A stretch of DNA of 52,960 bases. Source: Psychrobacter sp. PG1 (GTDB lineage Bacteria > Pseudomonadota > Gammaproteobacteria > Pseudomonadales > Moraxellaceae). The position numbers were made by a program, and so were the translations under genes. The stretch is from NCBI RefSeq assembly GCF_014897815.1, contig NZ_JABUZG010000057.1, positions 1 through 52,960 on the forward strand. The letters are read 5' to 3'. Positions 36,397 to 45,536 of the stretch are shown in pieces (position 1 is the first letter of the stretch; each line of letters starts with the position of its first letter). A model generated the notes under the pieces. That model saw only the letters and a list, made by a program, of their open reading frames with translations, was not told the origin of the DNA and ran no database searches.

Positions 36397-37602
36397 ATGT
36401 CAAAATACACCATGCCAGATGATAACCAGCCTCAAAATAACGGCCAAGCAAGCTTCACTGTATTCGGTGTTGGTGGTGGTGGCGGTAATGCGGTTGAACA
36501 TATGGTACAACAAGGGATTAGAGGTGTAACGTTCGTCTGTGCTAACACGGATAAACAAGCGCTTGATCGTTTAACTGCACCGCATAAATTGCAACTTGGC
36601 GCAAAAACGAATCGCGGTTTGGGCGCAGGGGCGAACCCAGAAGTTGGGCGTGAAGCAGCAGAAAGCGAAGAAGAAGCCATCCGTGCATTGCTCGAACATT
36701 CAGACATGGTGTTCATCACTGCCGGTATGGGTGGTGGTACGGGCACAGGTGCAGCGCCTGTGGTTGCTCGTATTGCTAAAGAAATGGAAGTGTTGACGGT
36801 AGCGGTTGTTACGACGCCATTTAAGTTTGAAGGTGGCAAACGTATCAAGGCTGCTAAAGCTGGTATTGAGCAATTGACTAACTTTGTTGATTCTATCATT
36901 ACGATTCCGAATGATAAGTTGATGAGTGTCTATGGCAATATTTCTATGCAAGATGCCTTTAAAAAAGCGGACGATGTGTTGTTACATGCGGTTCAAGGTA
37001 TTGCTGAAACTATCGCTAGTGAAGGTATGATCAATATCGACTTTAACGATATCCGCACTGCTATGACTGCCAAAGGTCATGCGATGATGGGTATTGGTCG
37101 TGCTAGCGGCGATGATCGTGCGCGTCAAGCAACTGAGAAAGCCATCAGATCACCATTACTTGATGACTTGCGTTTAGAAAATGCAAAAGGTCTATTAGTT
37201 AACGTGATTTCTTCTGAATCACTCTCATTAGATGAGATGAGCAAAATCAGTGTTATTGTCGAAGAAATTACAGATATTGACGATGCTCATATTTTCTATG
37301 GTTCAGTGATTGATGAAAAAATGGGTGATGACTTACATGTCACTGTTATTGCAACGGGTCTGACGTTAGATGAAAACGCTGGGCAAGAGCCAGAAGTAGT
37401 CGAGGCACCAGTTCCTTCTGTCAATAGTACTCAGCCTGTTGACCCTAACGTGCATACCAGTGCTTTAAACAGCCAGAAGCAATCGCAAGCTCAGATGTAT
37501 CAAGAAACGGCTAGTGCTACTCGCTCAAGCGCGCCTCAAGAGCAGGCGAAAACCAAAACCAATAGCATTCAAGACTATCTAAAACGTCAACAAAATAAAT
37601 AA
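36397..37602 (+). CDS. ftsZ: Cell division protein FtsZ
   Basis: Tubulin-like GTPase that forms the Z-ring. Motifs seen are FTVFGVGGGGGNAVEHMV, FVCANTDKQAL, the GTP signature GMGGGTGTGAAPVVA, TTPFKFEGGKR and the T7 loop INIDFNDIR. From ATG 36397, preceded by CTGGAGAAAC, it has 401 residues. A Gln/Ser/Thr-rich linker of about 70 residues follows the core. The tail ends in IQDYLKRQQNK, where relatives usually have a D-[IV]-P-x-[FY]-[LI]-[RK] peptide bound by FtsA and ZipA. A terminator follows. Confidence 0.98.
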   Translation: MSKYTMPDDNQPQNNGQASFTVFGVGGGGGNAVEHMVQQGIRGVTFVCANTDKQALDRLTAPHKLQLGAKTNRGLGAGANPEVGREAAESEEEAIRALLEHSDMVFITAGMGGGTGTGAAPVVARIAKEMEVLTVAVVTTPFKFEGGKRIKAAKAGIEQLTNFVDSIITIPNDKLMSVYGNISMQDAFKKADDVLLHAVQGIAETIASEGMINIDFNDIRTAMTAKGHAMMGIGRASGDDRARQATEKAIRSPLLDDLRLENAKGLLVNVISSESLSLDEMSKISVIVEEITDIDDAHIFYGSVIDEKMGDDLHVTVIATGLTLDENAGQEPEVVEAPVPSVNSTQPVDPNVHTSALNSQKQSQAQMYQETASATRSSAPQEQAKTKTNSIQDYLKRQQNK

Positions 37603-37623
37603 TATTTTCAGATTTTTAGATTC

Positions 37624-37657
37624 AAAAAAAGCCAGTACTAAGTTGCTGGCTTTTTTG
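37624..37657 (+). terminator. Terminator of ftsZ
   Basis: The stem GCCAG/CTGGC (37631-37635 with 37646-37650) is extended by A/T pairs and followed by TTTTTT, 22 bp after the stop. Confidence 0.9.
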
Positions 37658-37975
37658 TGCCTATAGAAAATGTCCATATATTAGCAAACTGATTCAGCTA
37701 TGAGTGCGCTCTATTTATAAGAGTCGCCTCTCGATGCGAAAATAATCATTAATAAATAGGCGTATAAAACAATTTATGATTGTAACATTTGGCTGTTATT
37801 TCCCTGTTTTAACAGAGGCAATGTGATCAATAAGACATGAGAACCATCAAAATTTATTGACGATAAGTGTTATCAATCAAGGAGATAAGGAAATTAGCGA
37901 GTTTTAACTATGGCGAACTAGGGGCGGGTAATGATACACTATGGCAATTGTAACAAAATATGTGAGAAGACAGCC
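37658..37975. promoter_or_regulatory. Leader region of lpxC
   Basis: The 318-bp stretch between the ftsZ terminator and the lpxC start has no supported gene. It should contain the lpxC promoter. The open frame upstream of 37976 has no conserved residues. Confidence 0.5.
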
Positions 37976-38893
37976 ATGAACCAAAGAACCATAAAAACTG
38001 CTATTGCTGTTACAGGTATTGGTCTCCATAGTGGTCAGCCTGTTGACTTAGAGTTTCATCCGCAACCTATTGATACAGGTATTGTTTTCGAGCGTTCTGA
38101 TATCGAAGGCAGTCAGCCGATTCCAGCCAGTGCTTTTTTAGTACAAGACACTATGATGTCGTCAAACCTAGTGTTTGGTGGCACACGTGTGGGGACGGTC
38201 GAGCATTTGCTTAGTGCCATTGCAGGACTTGGCGTGGATAACCTTTTAATTCGTGTATCGGCCTCAGAGATACCGATTATGGATGGTAGTGCCGCTCCTT
38301 TTGTAGCGTTGCTGCTTGACGCAGGATTCTGTGAACAAGATGCTTTAAAGAAGTTTATAAAAATCGTCAGACCTGTAAGAGTAAAAGTAGACGATAAATG
38401 GGCAGAACTGCGTCCTTATGAAGGGTTTGAGCTAAATTTTGAGATTGATTTTGATCATCCTGCTATCGACAAAGATTTTCAGCATGCCCAGTTGCAGTTT
38501 TCGACGCAAAACTTCATTGAGCAATTGAGTTCAGCCCGTACTTTTGGATTTTTACGAGATATAGAAGCCTTACGTCAGAATAATTTGGCGTTAGGAGGCA
38601 GTATGGATAATGCTATTGTTATTGATGAGGCAAATATTCTTAACGAAGAAGGTCTGCGTTTTAATGATGAGTTCGTTCGCCATAAAATTTTGGATGCTTT
38701 AGGTGATTTATATTTGATTGGCTATCCGATTTTGGGTCGCTTTAATGCTTATAAATCTGGTCACGCGTTAAACAATTTATTGGTACGTGAGATACTATCT
38801 GACCATAATAATTTTGAAATTGTAACTTTTGATGACAATGTAACATGCCCAATTCAGTATTTACCTCTCGAAGGTTTGACTGTTGAAGGATGA
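37976..38893 (+). CDS. lpxC: UDP-3-O-acyl-N-acetylglucosamine deacetylase
   Basis: Zinc deacetylase that commits UDP-GlcNAc precursors to lipid A synthesis. Motifs seen are NQRTIKTAIAVTGIGLHSGQPV at the start, VGTVEHLLSAIAGLGVDN (first zinc His), MDGSAAPFV, EFVRHKILDALGDLYLIG (second zinc His and Asp) and SGHALNN (catalytic His). From ATG 37976 it has 305 residues, the standard length. The frame is open from 37931 but without family residues. The order ftsZ-lpxC is common in gammaproteobacteria. Confidence 0.97.
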   Translation: MNQRTIKTAIAVTGIGLHSGQPVDLEFHPQPIDTGIVFERSDIEGSQPIPASAFLVQDTMMSSNLVFGGTRVGTVEHLLSAIAGLGVDNLLIRVSASEIPIMDGSAAPFVALLLDAGFCEQDALKKFIKIVRPVRVKVDDKWAELRPYEGFELNFEIDFDHPAIDKDFQHAQLQFSTQNFIEQLSSARTFGFLRDIEALRQNNLALGGSMDNAIVIDEANILNEEGLRFNDEFVRHKILDALGDLYLIGYPILGRFNAYKSGHALNNLLVREILSDHNNFEIVTFDDNVTCPIQYLPLEGLTVEG

Positions 38894-39120
38894 ATACAGG
38901 AATATACACGAAGTATCGAAACATTTACGCAATATTACATAATCCGGCTGTAATTACATTCTAATAATATTCGTTTTTTTGAATGTATTGTTCAGATTAT
39001 TTTAACAATTCTGCTCTAGAGTAGAGAATATCAAAGCTGTGGATAGTTTTTCAATCATCTGTTGGTGACGTTCATAATGTGAACGGAGCTAGCAGGTGAT
39101 TTTTTTTGTTTGCGTCATTA

Positions 39121-39158
39121 CAAAATCGCAGCGTTATCAGCTGATTTTTACGGTTTTG
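39121..39158. terminator. Hairpin between convergent lpxC and dciA
   Basis: The outer arms CAAAATCG/CGGTTTTG (39121-39128 with 39151-39158, one G-U pair) enclose CAGC/GCTG (39129-39132 with 39140-39143). It has T residues in both directions and sits 34 bp past the dciA stop. The 298-bp convergent spacer also holds a 6-bp inverted repeat CGTTCA/TGAACG near 39068-39085. Confidence 0.5.
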
Positions 39159-39191
39159 TTTACACAACTTTACATAGTAACGTTAATAATT

Positions 39192-39707
39192 TCAATGATT
39201 TGCCAGACGTAAAAGTGCTTTTTTGAGATTTTCATCAGTGGTGACATGCTCTGCGGCCTGTGATATAGTCCGCTTTGTATTTTGGCTAAGAGCCTGATTT
39301 TCATTGGCTTTACTAGATTTTGAAAAAGTTGCTGATACTGCTGATAGTTGTTTAGATGAATGATTATCAGCTGAATTTTTAGCGACGACGACGCGAATTT
39401 GCTTGAGTTGTTTAAATGTAATTGACTGCTCTGTTAAGACTTGCAAATAAGCGCTCTGTAAATAGCGAATATGATTGGCAGCAGTCATTGAGCCCACACT
39501 GAGTATTAATTGCTCGGAGGTGAGGCCTACGACCCAACAGGTATTAAGAATTTCTTCAGGTAGACAATCTACCAATAGCTCTTTTACCTCATTAGTCGCT
39601 TCTATGTATAGCCGCATATTGTCAGCAAGCGTTCGGGGTAGTGCGCTACCAGCAAAAGCTTGATGGTCGATAAGTTGGGCAAGCCGATTTGGCTGTTTTT
39701 TTGACAT
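39192..39707 (-). CDS. DciA-family (DUF721) replicative helicase loader candidate
   Basis: A 171-residue basic protein with the DUF721/DciA core in its N-terminal two-thirds (LNTCWVVGLTSEQLILSVGSMTAANHIRYLQSAYLQVL). DciA proteins load DnaB-type helicase at the origin in bacteria that lack DnaC. The C-terminal tail (residues 110-150) is Ser/Lys-rich and probably disordered, as is common in the family. A DUF721 gene next to lpxC is usual in gammaproteobacteria, often with secA, which is not here. Start ATG 39707 is divergent from the CHAP gene. Confidence 0.85.
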   Translation of the reverse strand: MSKKQPNRLAQLIDHQAFAGSALPRTLADNMRLYIEATNEVKELLVDCLPEEILNTCWVVGLTSEQLILSVGSMTAANHIRYLQSAYLQVLTEQSITFKQLKQIRVVVAKNSADNHSSKQLSAVSATFSKSSKANENQALSQNTKRTISQAAEHVTTDENLKKALLRLANH

Positions 39708-39969
39708 CGTGATGACTCATCTAATAGGTGACAAAATCGATATTCATAATTGACATGCTAAAAGCAATTGATACTGAACGATTTGCGAGACAGTGAACTA
39801 AGCGGAATATGCTATTAACTGATAATACCAGCATTAGTCACTACAGAAGAAATAGCGGGCTGTTTTAACAAGGATTTTATCATGTTTTGTAATGATCATC
39901 TCCTCTAAACTAATTGATGCTTTGTCACGGATGACGAGCGGTCTTGTATTAACAATAGGTAGTAAATTT

Positions 39970-40698
39970 ATGAAACAAGCTTTATTAATTTTGTCAGTAT
40001 TGGGAATGGGTATAGCACAGACAAGTGGTGCTGTCGAAACAACCTTTCAACCAAATAATACCTTGAGTCATACCATCACTAATATCTCTGCTTCTGCGAA
40101 CTACGGTTCTAGCCGCAATATCTATAGCACTAACAGTGGTGCCCATGTATATAGCAACGATGAGATCAGTCAAGCCATTGATAATTTAAGTGCGCATGCC
40201 AAGCAAAAAGAATACCAGCTTGCTTCGCTTACTAGCCGTTTGTCTTATGAGCAGCGTCAGCAGCAATCAAGCCGCGCTCCTGATCGTAATTCTGCTCCTG
40301 CTATCGCAGCGGCAAGTGCATCGCGAGTAGCGTTATCTAGAAGCTCTGGCTACTGTGCTCGCTATGTACGTAAAGCGCTACAATCAGCAGGTTACGAATT
40401 TACGCCTAACCCTTCAGCTTATCAGTATGCCTCTCGCGGCACACTTGCTCAAGCAGGTTTTACCAAGATCAGTAATGATATGCAGCCACAAGTGGGTGAT
40501 GTCGTTGTCTATAATCGTACGTCAAACCGTCCACATGGTCATATCCAGATCTTTGATGGTAACGATTGGGTATCTGATTTCCGCCAAAACAGCATTAGCC
40601 CATACAGTGGCACTTACAGCTATACGACATGGCGTGATTCGCAATATGTCGATGATGCATCAGACCGTGGTATTTACCTCGCGATGGCTGACAAATAG
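39970..40698 (+). CDS. Secreted CHAP-type cysteine peptidase/amidase candidate
   Basis: A 242-residue exported protein. The signal peptide runs MKQALLILSVLGMGIAQTSGA (residues 1-21). A polar, Gln/Ser-rich, partly helical spacer covers 30-120. The C-terminal domain has Cys 129 in SGYCARYVRKALQSAGY and a His in PHGHIQIFDGNDWVSDF (about 189-191), the Cys and His arrangement of CHAP or NlpC/P60-like peptidoglycan amidases. I infer wall cleavage. The frame is open from 39892, but a start there would bury the signal peptide. ATG 39970 has AGGTAG upstream. Confidence 0.8.
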   Translation: MKQALLILSVLGMGIAQTSGAVETTFQPNNTLSHTITNISASANYGSSRNIYSTNSGAHVYSNDEISQAIDNLSAHAKQKEYQLASLTSRLSYEQRQQQSSRAPDRNSAPAIAAASASRVALSRSSGYCARYVRKALQSAGYEFTPNPSAYQYASRGTLAQAGFTKISNDMQPQVGDVVVYNRTSNRPHGHIQIFDGNDWVSDFRQNSISPYSGTYSYTTWRDSQYVDDASDRGIYLAMADK

Positions 40699-40736
40699 TA
40701 GCCAGTTAGATGTAACCTAAGTTAAAAGTTTTCTCC

Positions 40737-40775
40737 AAATCCAGTAATGCCTTTATAGCGTTGCTGGTTTTTTTT
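40737..40775 (+). terminator. Terminator after the CHAP gene
   Basis: A 10-bp stem (40741-40750 with 40758-40767, two G-U pairs), loop CTTTATA, and a run of eight T. Confidence 0.82.
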
Positions 40776-40811
40776 GCGCTTGGAGTTGTGATGCTCAATT
40801 TAAAAGTAGAG

Positions 40812-41540
40812 TTAAAGCTCAAATCTCGGCCAGTGGCTACGATTGTGAAAGTCAGGCGGGGAGGCGTGGTTTGGTGCAAAATATAAAGCAATCTCACCAA
40901 ACCATAGAATAACGCAAGGATTTATTTGCTCAATCATAGTATTTGCGATGGCGTACTGCTTATTGGATCGTTGGATTACTGGTACATTAAAGCTGCGCTC
41001 ATAATGATGAGGTTTTTTTGCTACTGATGGATTATTAGATAAAGGGTTCTCCACGTACCTTAATGTTGGCGTTACATCGTTTATCCAATTAATAAACGCG
41101 CGCGATTGTCCATCAGCTGCATATAAGGGTGTTGGCGGTAAGGTCGCAGGATTACGATAGCTCTCAAATTGATATAGCGCGTAACGACCGTCTGGATTGG
41201 CATTAATCTCGATATAGGGCGTTGCCTTTTGAGCATCCGTTAGATTTTCATCATTTATCAGACGACCAGCGATAAAACATTCAAGGCAAGTCTCTTCCCA
41301 CAAGTAATCATCGAATTTTACTTGCGCTTGCTGCCACATTGACCAGTTTAGCTGCTTTGCTAGCAGTTGGTTGGGCAGGGTGAGTTGATAGGTTAGCTGT
41401 AAGTATAGTGATGGCTGTCGAATAATCTGAGCACTCACATTTATACAGATGCGCTGTAACGCATCTACTGTTACACCCAGTTGCTGCGCATCGTTTACTA
41501 TGGTTTCGGTGGCCACACAGAGATTGAATGATTGATTCAT
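40812..41540 (-). CDS. DOMON-like (family 9 carbohydrate-binding-like) protein
   Basis: A 242-residue protein without a signal peptide. The segment YLWEETCLECFIAG followed by PYIEINANPDGRYALYQFESYRNP matches the pattern of DOMON-like, CBM9-type beta-sandwich proteins found in many proteobacteria. These bind sugars or haem in some families. The ligand here is unknown. The C-terminus repeats the beta-strand layout (NPCVILWFGEIALYFAPNHASPPDFHNRSHWPRFEL, quoted in family blocks: WFGEIALYF, SHWPRFEL). It is on the same strand as yhbY but a hairpin lies between them. Confidence 0.75.
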   Translation of the reverse strand: MNQSFNLCVATETIVNDAQQLGVTVDALQRICINVSAQIIRQPSLYLQLTYQLTLPNQLLAKQLNWSMWQQAQVKFDDYLWEETCLECFIAGRLINDENLTDAQKATPYIEINANPDGRYALYQFESYRNPATLPPTPLYAADGQSRAFINWINDVTPTLRYVENPLSNNPSVAKKPHHYERSFNVPVIQRSNKQYAIANTMIEQINPCVILWFGEIALYFAPNHASPPDFHNRSHWPRFEL

Positions 41541-41644
41541 AAATTAAGACCCGACAATAAAAATATAGAAGTAACCATAAGAAAAGTTGTACCGACTAAG
41601 CGAGCTAATATTACACGCTAAGTAAATTTAAAACGAGCAGACAA

Positions 41645-41682
41645 CATAAAAGCCGCGAGCAAGATGCATCGCGGCTTTCACA
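41645..41682 (-). terminator. Terminator of yhbY
   Basis: A perfect 10-bp stem (41649-41658 with 41669-41678) lies 90 bp past the yhbY stop on the minus strand. The T run is weak on both strands, so function is less sure. Confidence 0.6.
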
Positions 41683-41768
41683 TTTATCGTCACCATGTGG
41701 CTATGATTTGAGTTGATATGGCATACCATACCATCACATCACTCAAACCAGCTGGTCATCACATATTA

Positions 41769-42077
41769 TTATGCATGACGTGCTAAGTTAGACAATTTTG
41801 GGTTGGCGTTTGGATTTTTACGTAGTAACAATGCCATACGACCAATAGAATGAACCAAAGACGCGTTAGCCGCTTTGGCAAGTTCCGCACCGATGACATC
41901 ACGCTCTTCTTTTGTGCCAGCAGGCAGTTTTACTTTGATGAGCTCATGATCTGATAGCGCGCGATCAATCTCTTCAGTAATGGTTGGGGTAATACCTTTG
42001 TTGCCAATCATGACGATAGGTTTGAGGTCGTGACCAATGCCTCTTAGGCGTTTGATGGTAGCGTTATCGAGTTGCAT
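41769..42077 (-). CDS. yhbY: YhbY/CRS1-YhbY ribosome-associated RNA-binding protein
   Basis: A 102-residue CRM-domain protein that associates with pre-50S ribosomes in E. coli. It has LRGIGHDLKPIVMIGNKGITPTI with the GNKG loop, then ELIKVKLPAGT and VHSIGRMALLLRKNP. Length fits the family. It is divergent from rlmE, the arrangement found in many gammaproteobacteria (yhbY, rlmE, ftsH, folP). Confidence 0.95.
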   Translation of the reverse strand: MQLDNATIKRLRGIGHDLKPIVMIGNKGITPTITEEIDRALSDHELIKVKLPAGTKEERDVIGAELAKAANASLVHSIGRMALLLRKNPNANPKLSNLARHA

Positions 42078-42420
42078 AGAATTCCTAGGTGTTGGTAAAA
42101 ATAAAAGACAGTGCTATTAAGAGCAGTTGACGACCATTATAGATAATCTGTGGTCATCTTGCATGAGATCAGCAGGATTTTGCACGATTTTACGTGATGA
42201 AAATGTTAAACTGAATGTTTGGGCACATTATAAACGCTACTGTCTGATAAATCAGTGTTTTAACCAATAGAATTTAGTCAGTTTAAGACTGCAAATGTAT
42301 AAAAATCTTGATTGATAGCATATTCGAATGAATTTAAACCATATCGAAAGTGCTTCATAAATCTTTTAGCTACTTCACTAATATGTATGAATGTTTTGCA
42401 AAGCAATAGGAGCAGGTATT
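42078..42420. promoter_or_regulatory. Divergent spacer yhbY/rlmE
   Basis: A 343-bp AT-rich spacer that should hold both promoters. I see no gene, long repeat or terminator. The open frame from 42391 is only the upstream part of rlmE. Confidence 0.4.
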
Positions 42421-43053
42421 TTGGCCACGCGTATCGAAAATAAAAAACTGTCAAAGAGTAGTAGCGCTTGGATGAAAGAGCATATTGACGATCATTACGT
42501 GCAAAAAGCGCAAAAAGATGGCTATCGTGCCCGTGCCGCCTATAAACTATTAGAAATTAATGAAAAGACCAATATTATTAAAAAAGGCATGACGGTTGTA
42601 GATTTGGGCAGTGCTCCGGGCAGTTGGTCTCAAGTGGCAGGTCAGCTAGTAGGTGAAAAAGGCATTTTGATTGCCTCTGATATTCTGCCGATGGATACAT
42701 TGCCTGATGTGACCTTTATTCAAGGCGACTTTCGCGAAGCAGAAGTATTTGATGCGATAATGACAGAGGTTGGTGATAGGCAGGTCGATGTAGTGCTGTC
42801 CGATATGGCACCAAATACGGCAGGAAACAGCGCAATCGATCAGCCACGTATGATGTATTTATGCGAGCTGGCAGTGGACTTCGCGCTTGCAACCTTACCA
42901 GAAGGTGGCGCACTTATTATGAAAGTGTTTCAGGGTGAAGGCACACAAGAATTACGCAAGCAGATGCAGCAGGATTTTAGTAAAATCCGTAGTATCAAGC
43001 CGGGTGCATCACGACCACGGTCAAAAGAGATGTTTTGGATAGCGATTAAATAA
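42421..43053 (+). CDS. rlmE: 23S rRNA 2'-O-methyltransferase (U2552)
   Basis: SAM-dependent methyltransferase FtsJ/RrmJ that modifies U2552 of 23S rRNA in the large subunit. Motifs seen are TRIENKKLSKSSSAWMKEH, AAYKLLEI (catalytic Lys), VVDLGSAPGSWSQVAG (SAM site), VLSDMAPNTAG (Asp), MKVFQGEG (Lys) and SKEMFW (Glu), which is the K-D-K-E set. The start is TTG 42421: AATAGGAGCAGGTATT places AGGAG at the right distance, and the protein then has 210 residues, the standard length. An ATG at 42391 would add 10 non-conserved residues and lacks a ribosome site. Confidence 0.95.
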   Translation: MATRIENKKLSKSSSAWMKEHIDDHYVQKAQKDGYRARAAYKLLEINEKTNIIKKGMTVVDLGSAPGSWSQVAGQLVGEKGILIASDILPMDTLPDVTFIQGDFREAEVFDAIMTEVGDRQVDVVLSDMAPNTAGNSAIDQPRMMYLCELAVDFALATLPEGGALIMKVFQGEGTQELRKQMQQDFSKIRSIKPGASRPRSKEMFWIAIK

Positions 43054-43453
43054 TCATAACGTCGTTATTTCACAGCCATTGTAAGCGAGATAATGTGTCA
43101 CCATAACATAGTCTCATGAGCGCATTGAACCCGCTACAATCGTTAACTGAATAATAGCGAAACCTGCTTGAATTATGCAGGTTAGCACCACATATCATGG
43201 TATATTAACTTTGTTTCAAGCATATGTTTTAGGCAAAGTCGTCTGACAATAAGCGCCTGATGTGCTCATCTACGATAGATATATAGGTCATTGATATTTA
43301 TAACTTGTGAAAGCGGCCCCTATGCAGCATTTGAGTTGTATGAGTCGAATCATAAGTTTTGGCTATGAATATATCTACTAAAAAATGAGCGATACGTTTA
43401 TAGACGTCACGTGTTTAATAAACACACCAATAAGTAAGGGATGGGAATAACTA
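43054..43453. other. Spacer rlmE to ftsH
   Basis: A 400-bp region without a supported gene. It contains a 7-bp inverted repeat, AACCTGC/GCAGGTT (43161-43167 with 43177-43183), with no T run. It should hold an ftsH promoter, since the two genes are usually close together in relatives. Confidence 0.4.
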
Positions 43454-45349
43454 GTGAGCGACATGGTAAAAAATACCTTATTGTGGCTGGTGGTAATCGG
43501 CGTTTTGGTGCTGGTGTTTAGCGGCTTTGATCAATCATCTGAGCCGGATAGCCTTAACTACTCTGAGTTTGTGACCGCTGTGTCAGAAAACCAAGTAGCC
43601 AGCGTTGAAATCGATGGCGAGCAAATCACCGGCGAAAAGAAAAATGGTTCATCTTTTGAGACCATTAGACCAGCTGTGTCAGATGATGAGCTGATGCCAT
43701 TGCTGCGTGAGAACCAAGTCGAAGTCCAAGGGACTGCCCCAAAACGCCAAAGCGTCTTGATGCAATTACTGATAGCCAGTTTCCCAATTCTATTGATTAT
43801 TGGTCTGTTTTTATTCTTCATGCGTAACATGCAAGGCGGCGCTGGCGGTAAGGGCGGCGGCCCTATGAGCTTTGGTAAGTCAAAAGCTAAAATGCTGACT
43901 GAAGACCAAATCAAGGTGAACTTTGAAGATGTTGCTGGTTGTGAAGAGGCCAAAGAAGAAGTGGTTGAAGTGGTCGAGTTTTTACGCGACCCTGATAAAT
44001 TTACCAAGCTTGGTGCGACGATTCCACGTGGTATCTTAATGGTAGGTCCTCCAGGTACCGGTAAAACCTTGTTAGCCAGAGCCATTGCTGGTGAAGCTAA
44101 AGTGCCGTTCTTCTCAATCTCAGGTTCTGATTTTGTTGAGATGTTTGTCGGTGTTGGCGCCTCACGTGTACGCGATATGTTCGAACAGGCTAAAAAGAGC
44201 GCGCCTTGCATCATCTTTATTGATGAAATTGATGCGGTCGGTCGTCATCGTGGCTCTGGTATGGGCGGCGGTAATGATGAGCGTGAGCAGACACTGAACC
44301 AATTATTGGTTGAAATGGATGGTTTTGAAGGCAATGAAGGCGTGATCGTCATTGCAGCGACCAACCGTGCGGATGTGCTTGATAAAGCGCTATTGCGTCC
44401 AGGTCGTTTTGACCGTCAGGTACAAGTAGGCTTGCCAGATATCAAAGGCCGTGAACAAATTCTTAAAGTGCATTTGAGAAAGCTGCCGAATACTATCGGT
44501 GTGGATGCCAATGCATTGGCTCGCGGTACACCAGGTTTCAGTGGTGCGCAGCTGGCCAACCTTGTCAACGAAGCGGCATTGTTTGCAGCACGTCGCAACA
44601 AGACCAGCGTTGACATGAATGACTTTGAAGATGCAAAAGACAAGCTATATATGGGTCCTGAGCGTAAATCAATGGTCATCCGTGAAGAGGAGCGCCGTGC
44701 TACTGCTTATCATGAAGCAGGTCACGCCTTAGTCGCTGAGCTACTACCAGGTACCGATCCTGTGCATAAAGTAACGATCATGCCGCGTGGTTTTGCGCTT
44801 GGGGTTACTTGGCAGTTGCCAGAGCATGACCAAACCAGTATGTATAAATCAAAAATGCTGAGCGATATTGCTATCTTATTCGGCGGTCGTATCGCTGAAG
44901 AAGTCTTTATCAATCAAATGTCGACGGGTGCTTCTAACGACTTCGAACGTGCAACCAAGATGGCTCGCGCCATGGTGACGAAGTACGGTATGTCTGATGC
45001 GCTTGGTATTATGGTTTATGAAGATGAGGACAGCTCGCAAGGCTATTTTGGCTCTAGCAGTCGTACGATTTCAGAAGCCACGCAACAAAAGGTCGATGAA
45101 GAAGTTCGCCGTATGTTAGAGGAGCAATATGATATCGCGCGTGAATTGATTGAAGGCAATCAAGAAAAAATGCATGCGATGGTAGATGCTCTAATGAAGT
45201 GGGAAACGATTGACCGTGATCAGTTGCAAGATATCTTAGCAGGTGAAGACCCACGTCCACCTAGAGTTTATCAGCACAATGAAGTCAACTTATCGAAAAA
45301 TGATATTAAAACAACCAATTCAACACCGCCACCGTTACCAGCGATGTAG
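43454..45349 (+). CDS. ftsH: ATP-dependent zinc metalloprotease FtsH
   Basis: Inner-membrane AAA+ protease that degrades misfolded membrane proteins and regulators such as LpxC in E. coli (LpxC is also encoded here). Two membrane segments (about 7-25 and 102-122) flank a periplasmic domain. Walker A GPPGTGKT, Walker [12 protein letters not shown], the second region of homology ending RPGRFDRQ, and the zinc site HEAGH are seen. It has 631 residues. The start is GTG 43454, with AAGGGATGG upstream. A terminator follows. Confidence 0.98.
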   Translation: MSDMVKNTLLWLVVIGVLVLVFSGFDQSSEPDSLNYSEFVTAVSENQVASVEIDGEQITGEKKNGSSFETIRPAVSDDELMPLLRENQVEVQGTAPKRQSVLMQLLIASFPILLIIGLFLFFMRNMQGGAGGKGGGPMSFGKSKAKMLTEDQIKVNFEDVAGCEEAKEEVVEVVEFLRDPDKFTKLGATIPRGILMVGPPGTGKTLLARAIAGEAKVPFFSISGSDFVEMFVGVGASRVRDMFEQAKKSAPCIIFIDEIDAVGRHRGSGMGGGNDEREQTLNQLLVEMDGFEGNEGVIVIAATNRADVLDKALLRPGRFDRQVQVGLPDIKGREQILKVHLRKLPNTIGVDANALARGTPGFSGAQLANLVNEAALFAARRNKTSVDMNDFEDAKDKLYMGPERKSMVIREEERRATAYHEAGHALVAELLPGTDPVHKVTIMPRGFALGVTWQLPEHDQTSMYKSKMLSDIAILFGGRIAEEVFINQMSTGASNDFERATKMARAMVTKYGMSDALGIMVYEDEDSSQGYFGSSSRTISEATQQKVDEEVRRMLEEQYDIARELIEGNQEKMHAMVDALMKWETIDRDQLQDILAGEDPRPPRVYQHNEVNLSKNDIKTTNSTPPPLPAM

Positions 45350-45374
45350 TTGTCAGTTGATTCATATCCAATAG

Positions 45375-45406
45375 AAAAAGCCCTTTATCATAAAGGGCTT
45401 TTTTGT
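45375..45406 (+). terminator. Terminator of ftsH
   Basis: A perfect 13-bp stem (45375-45387 with 45391-45403 in A/T-extended form) with core GCCCTTTA/TAAAGGGC and a T run. Confidence 0.9.
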
Positions 45407-45536
45407 TGTCCATATTTCGTGAAGGGTTTAGTACAGAATAGAGTTTACTGGTATCATAAGCACAACGCATAACAAGCACAGTGCATAACAAGCAGTCTGC
45501 AATAATTAGAACGTTTTGATGAGAGATAATTTGGTT

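Noticed and set aside
36432..36899. 155-codon frame opposite ftsZ
   Set aside because: Shadow of the FtsZ GTP-binding region; Pro/Ala-rich antisense of Gly codons.
43558..44214. 218-codon frame opposite ftsH
   Set aside because: Lies inside the FtsH coding region on the other strand; FtsH is unmistakable, and the antisense frame has no features.
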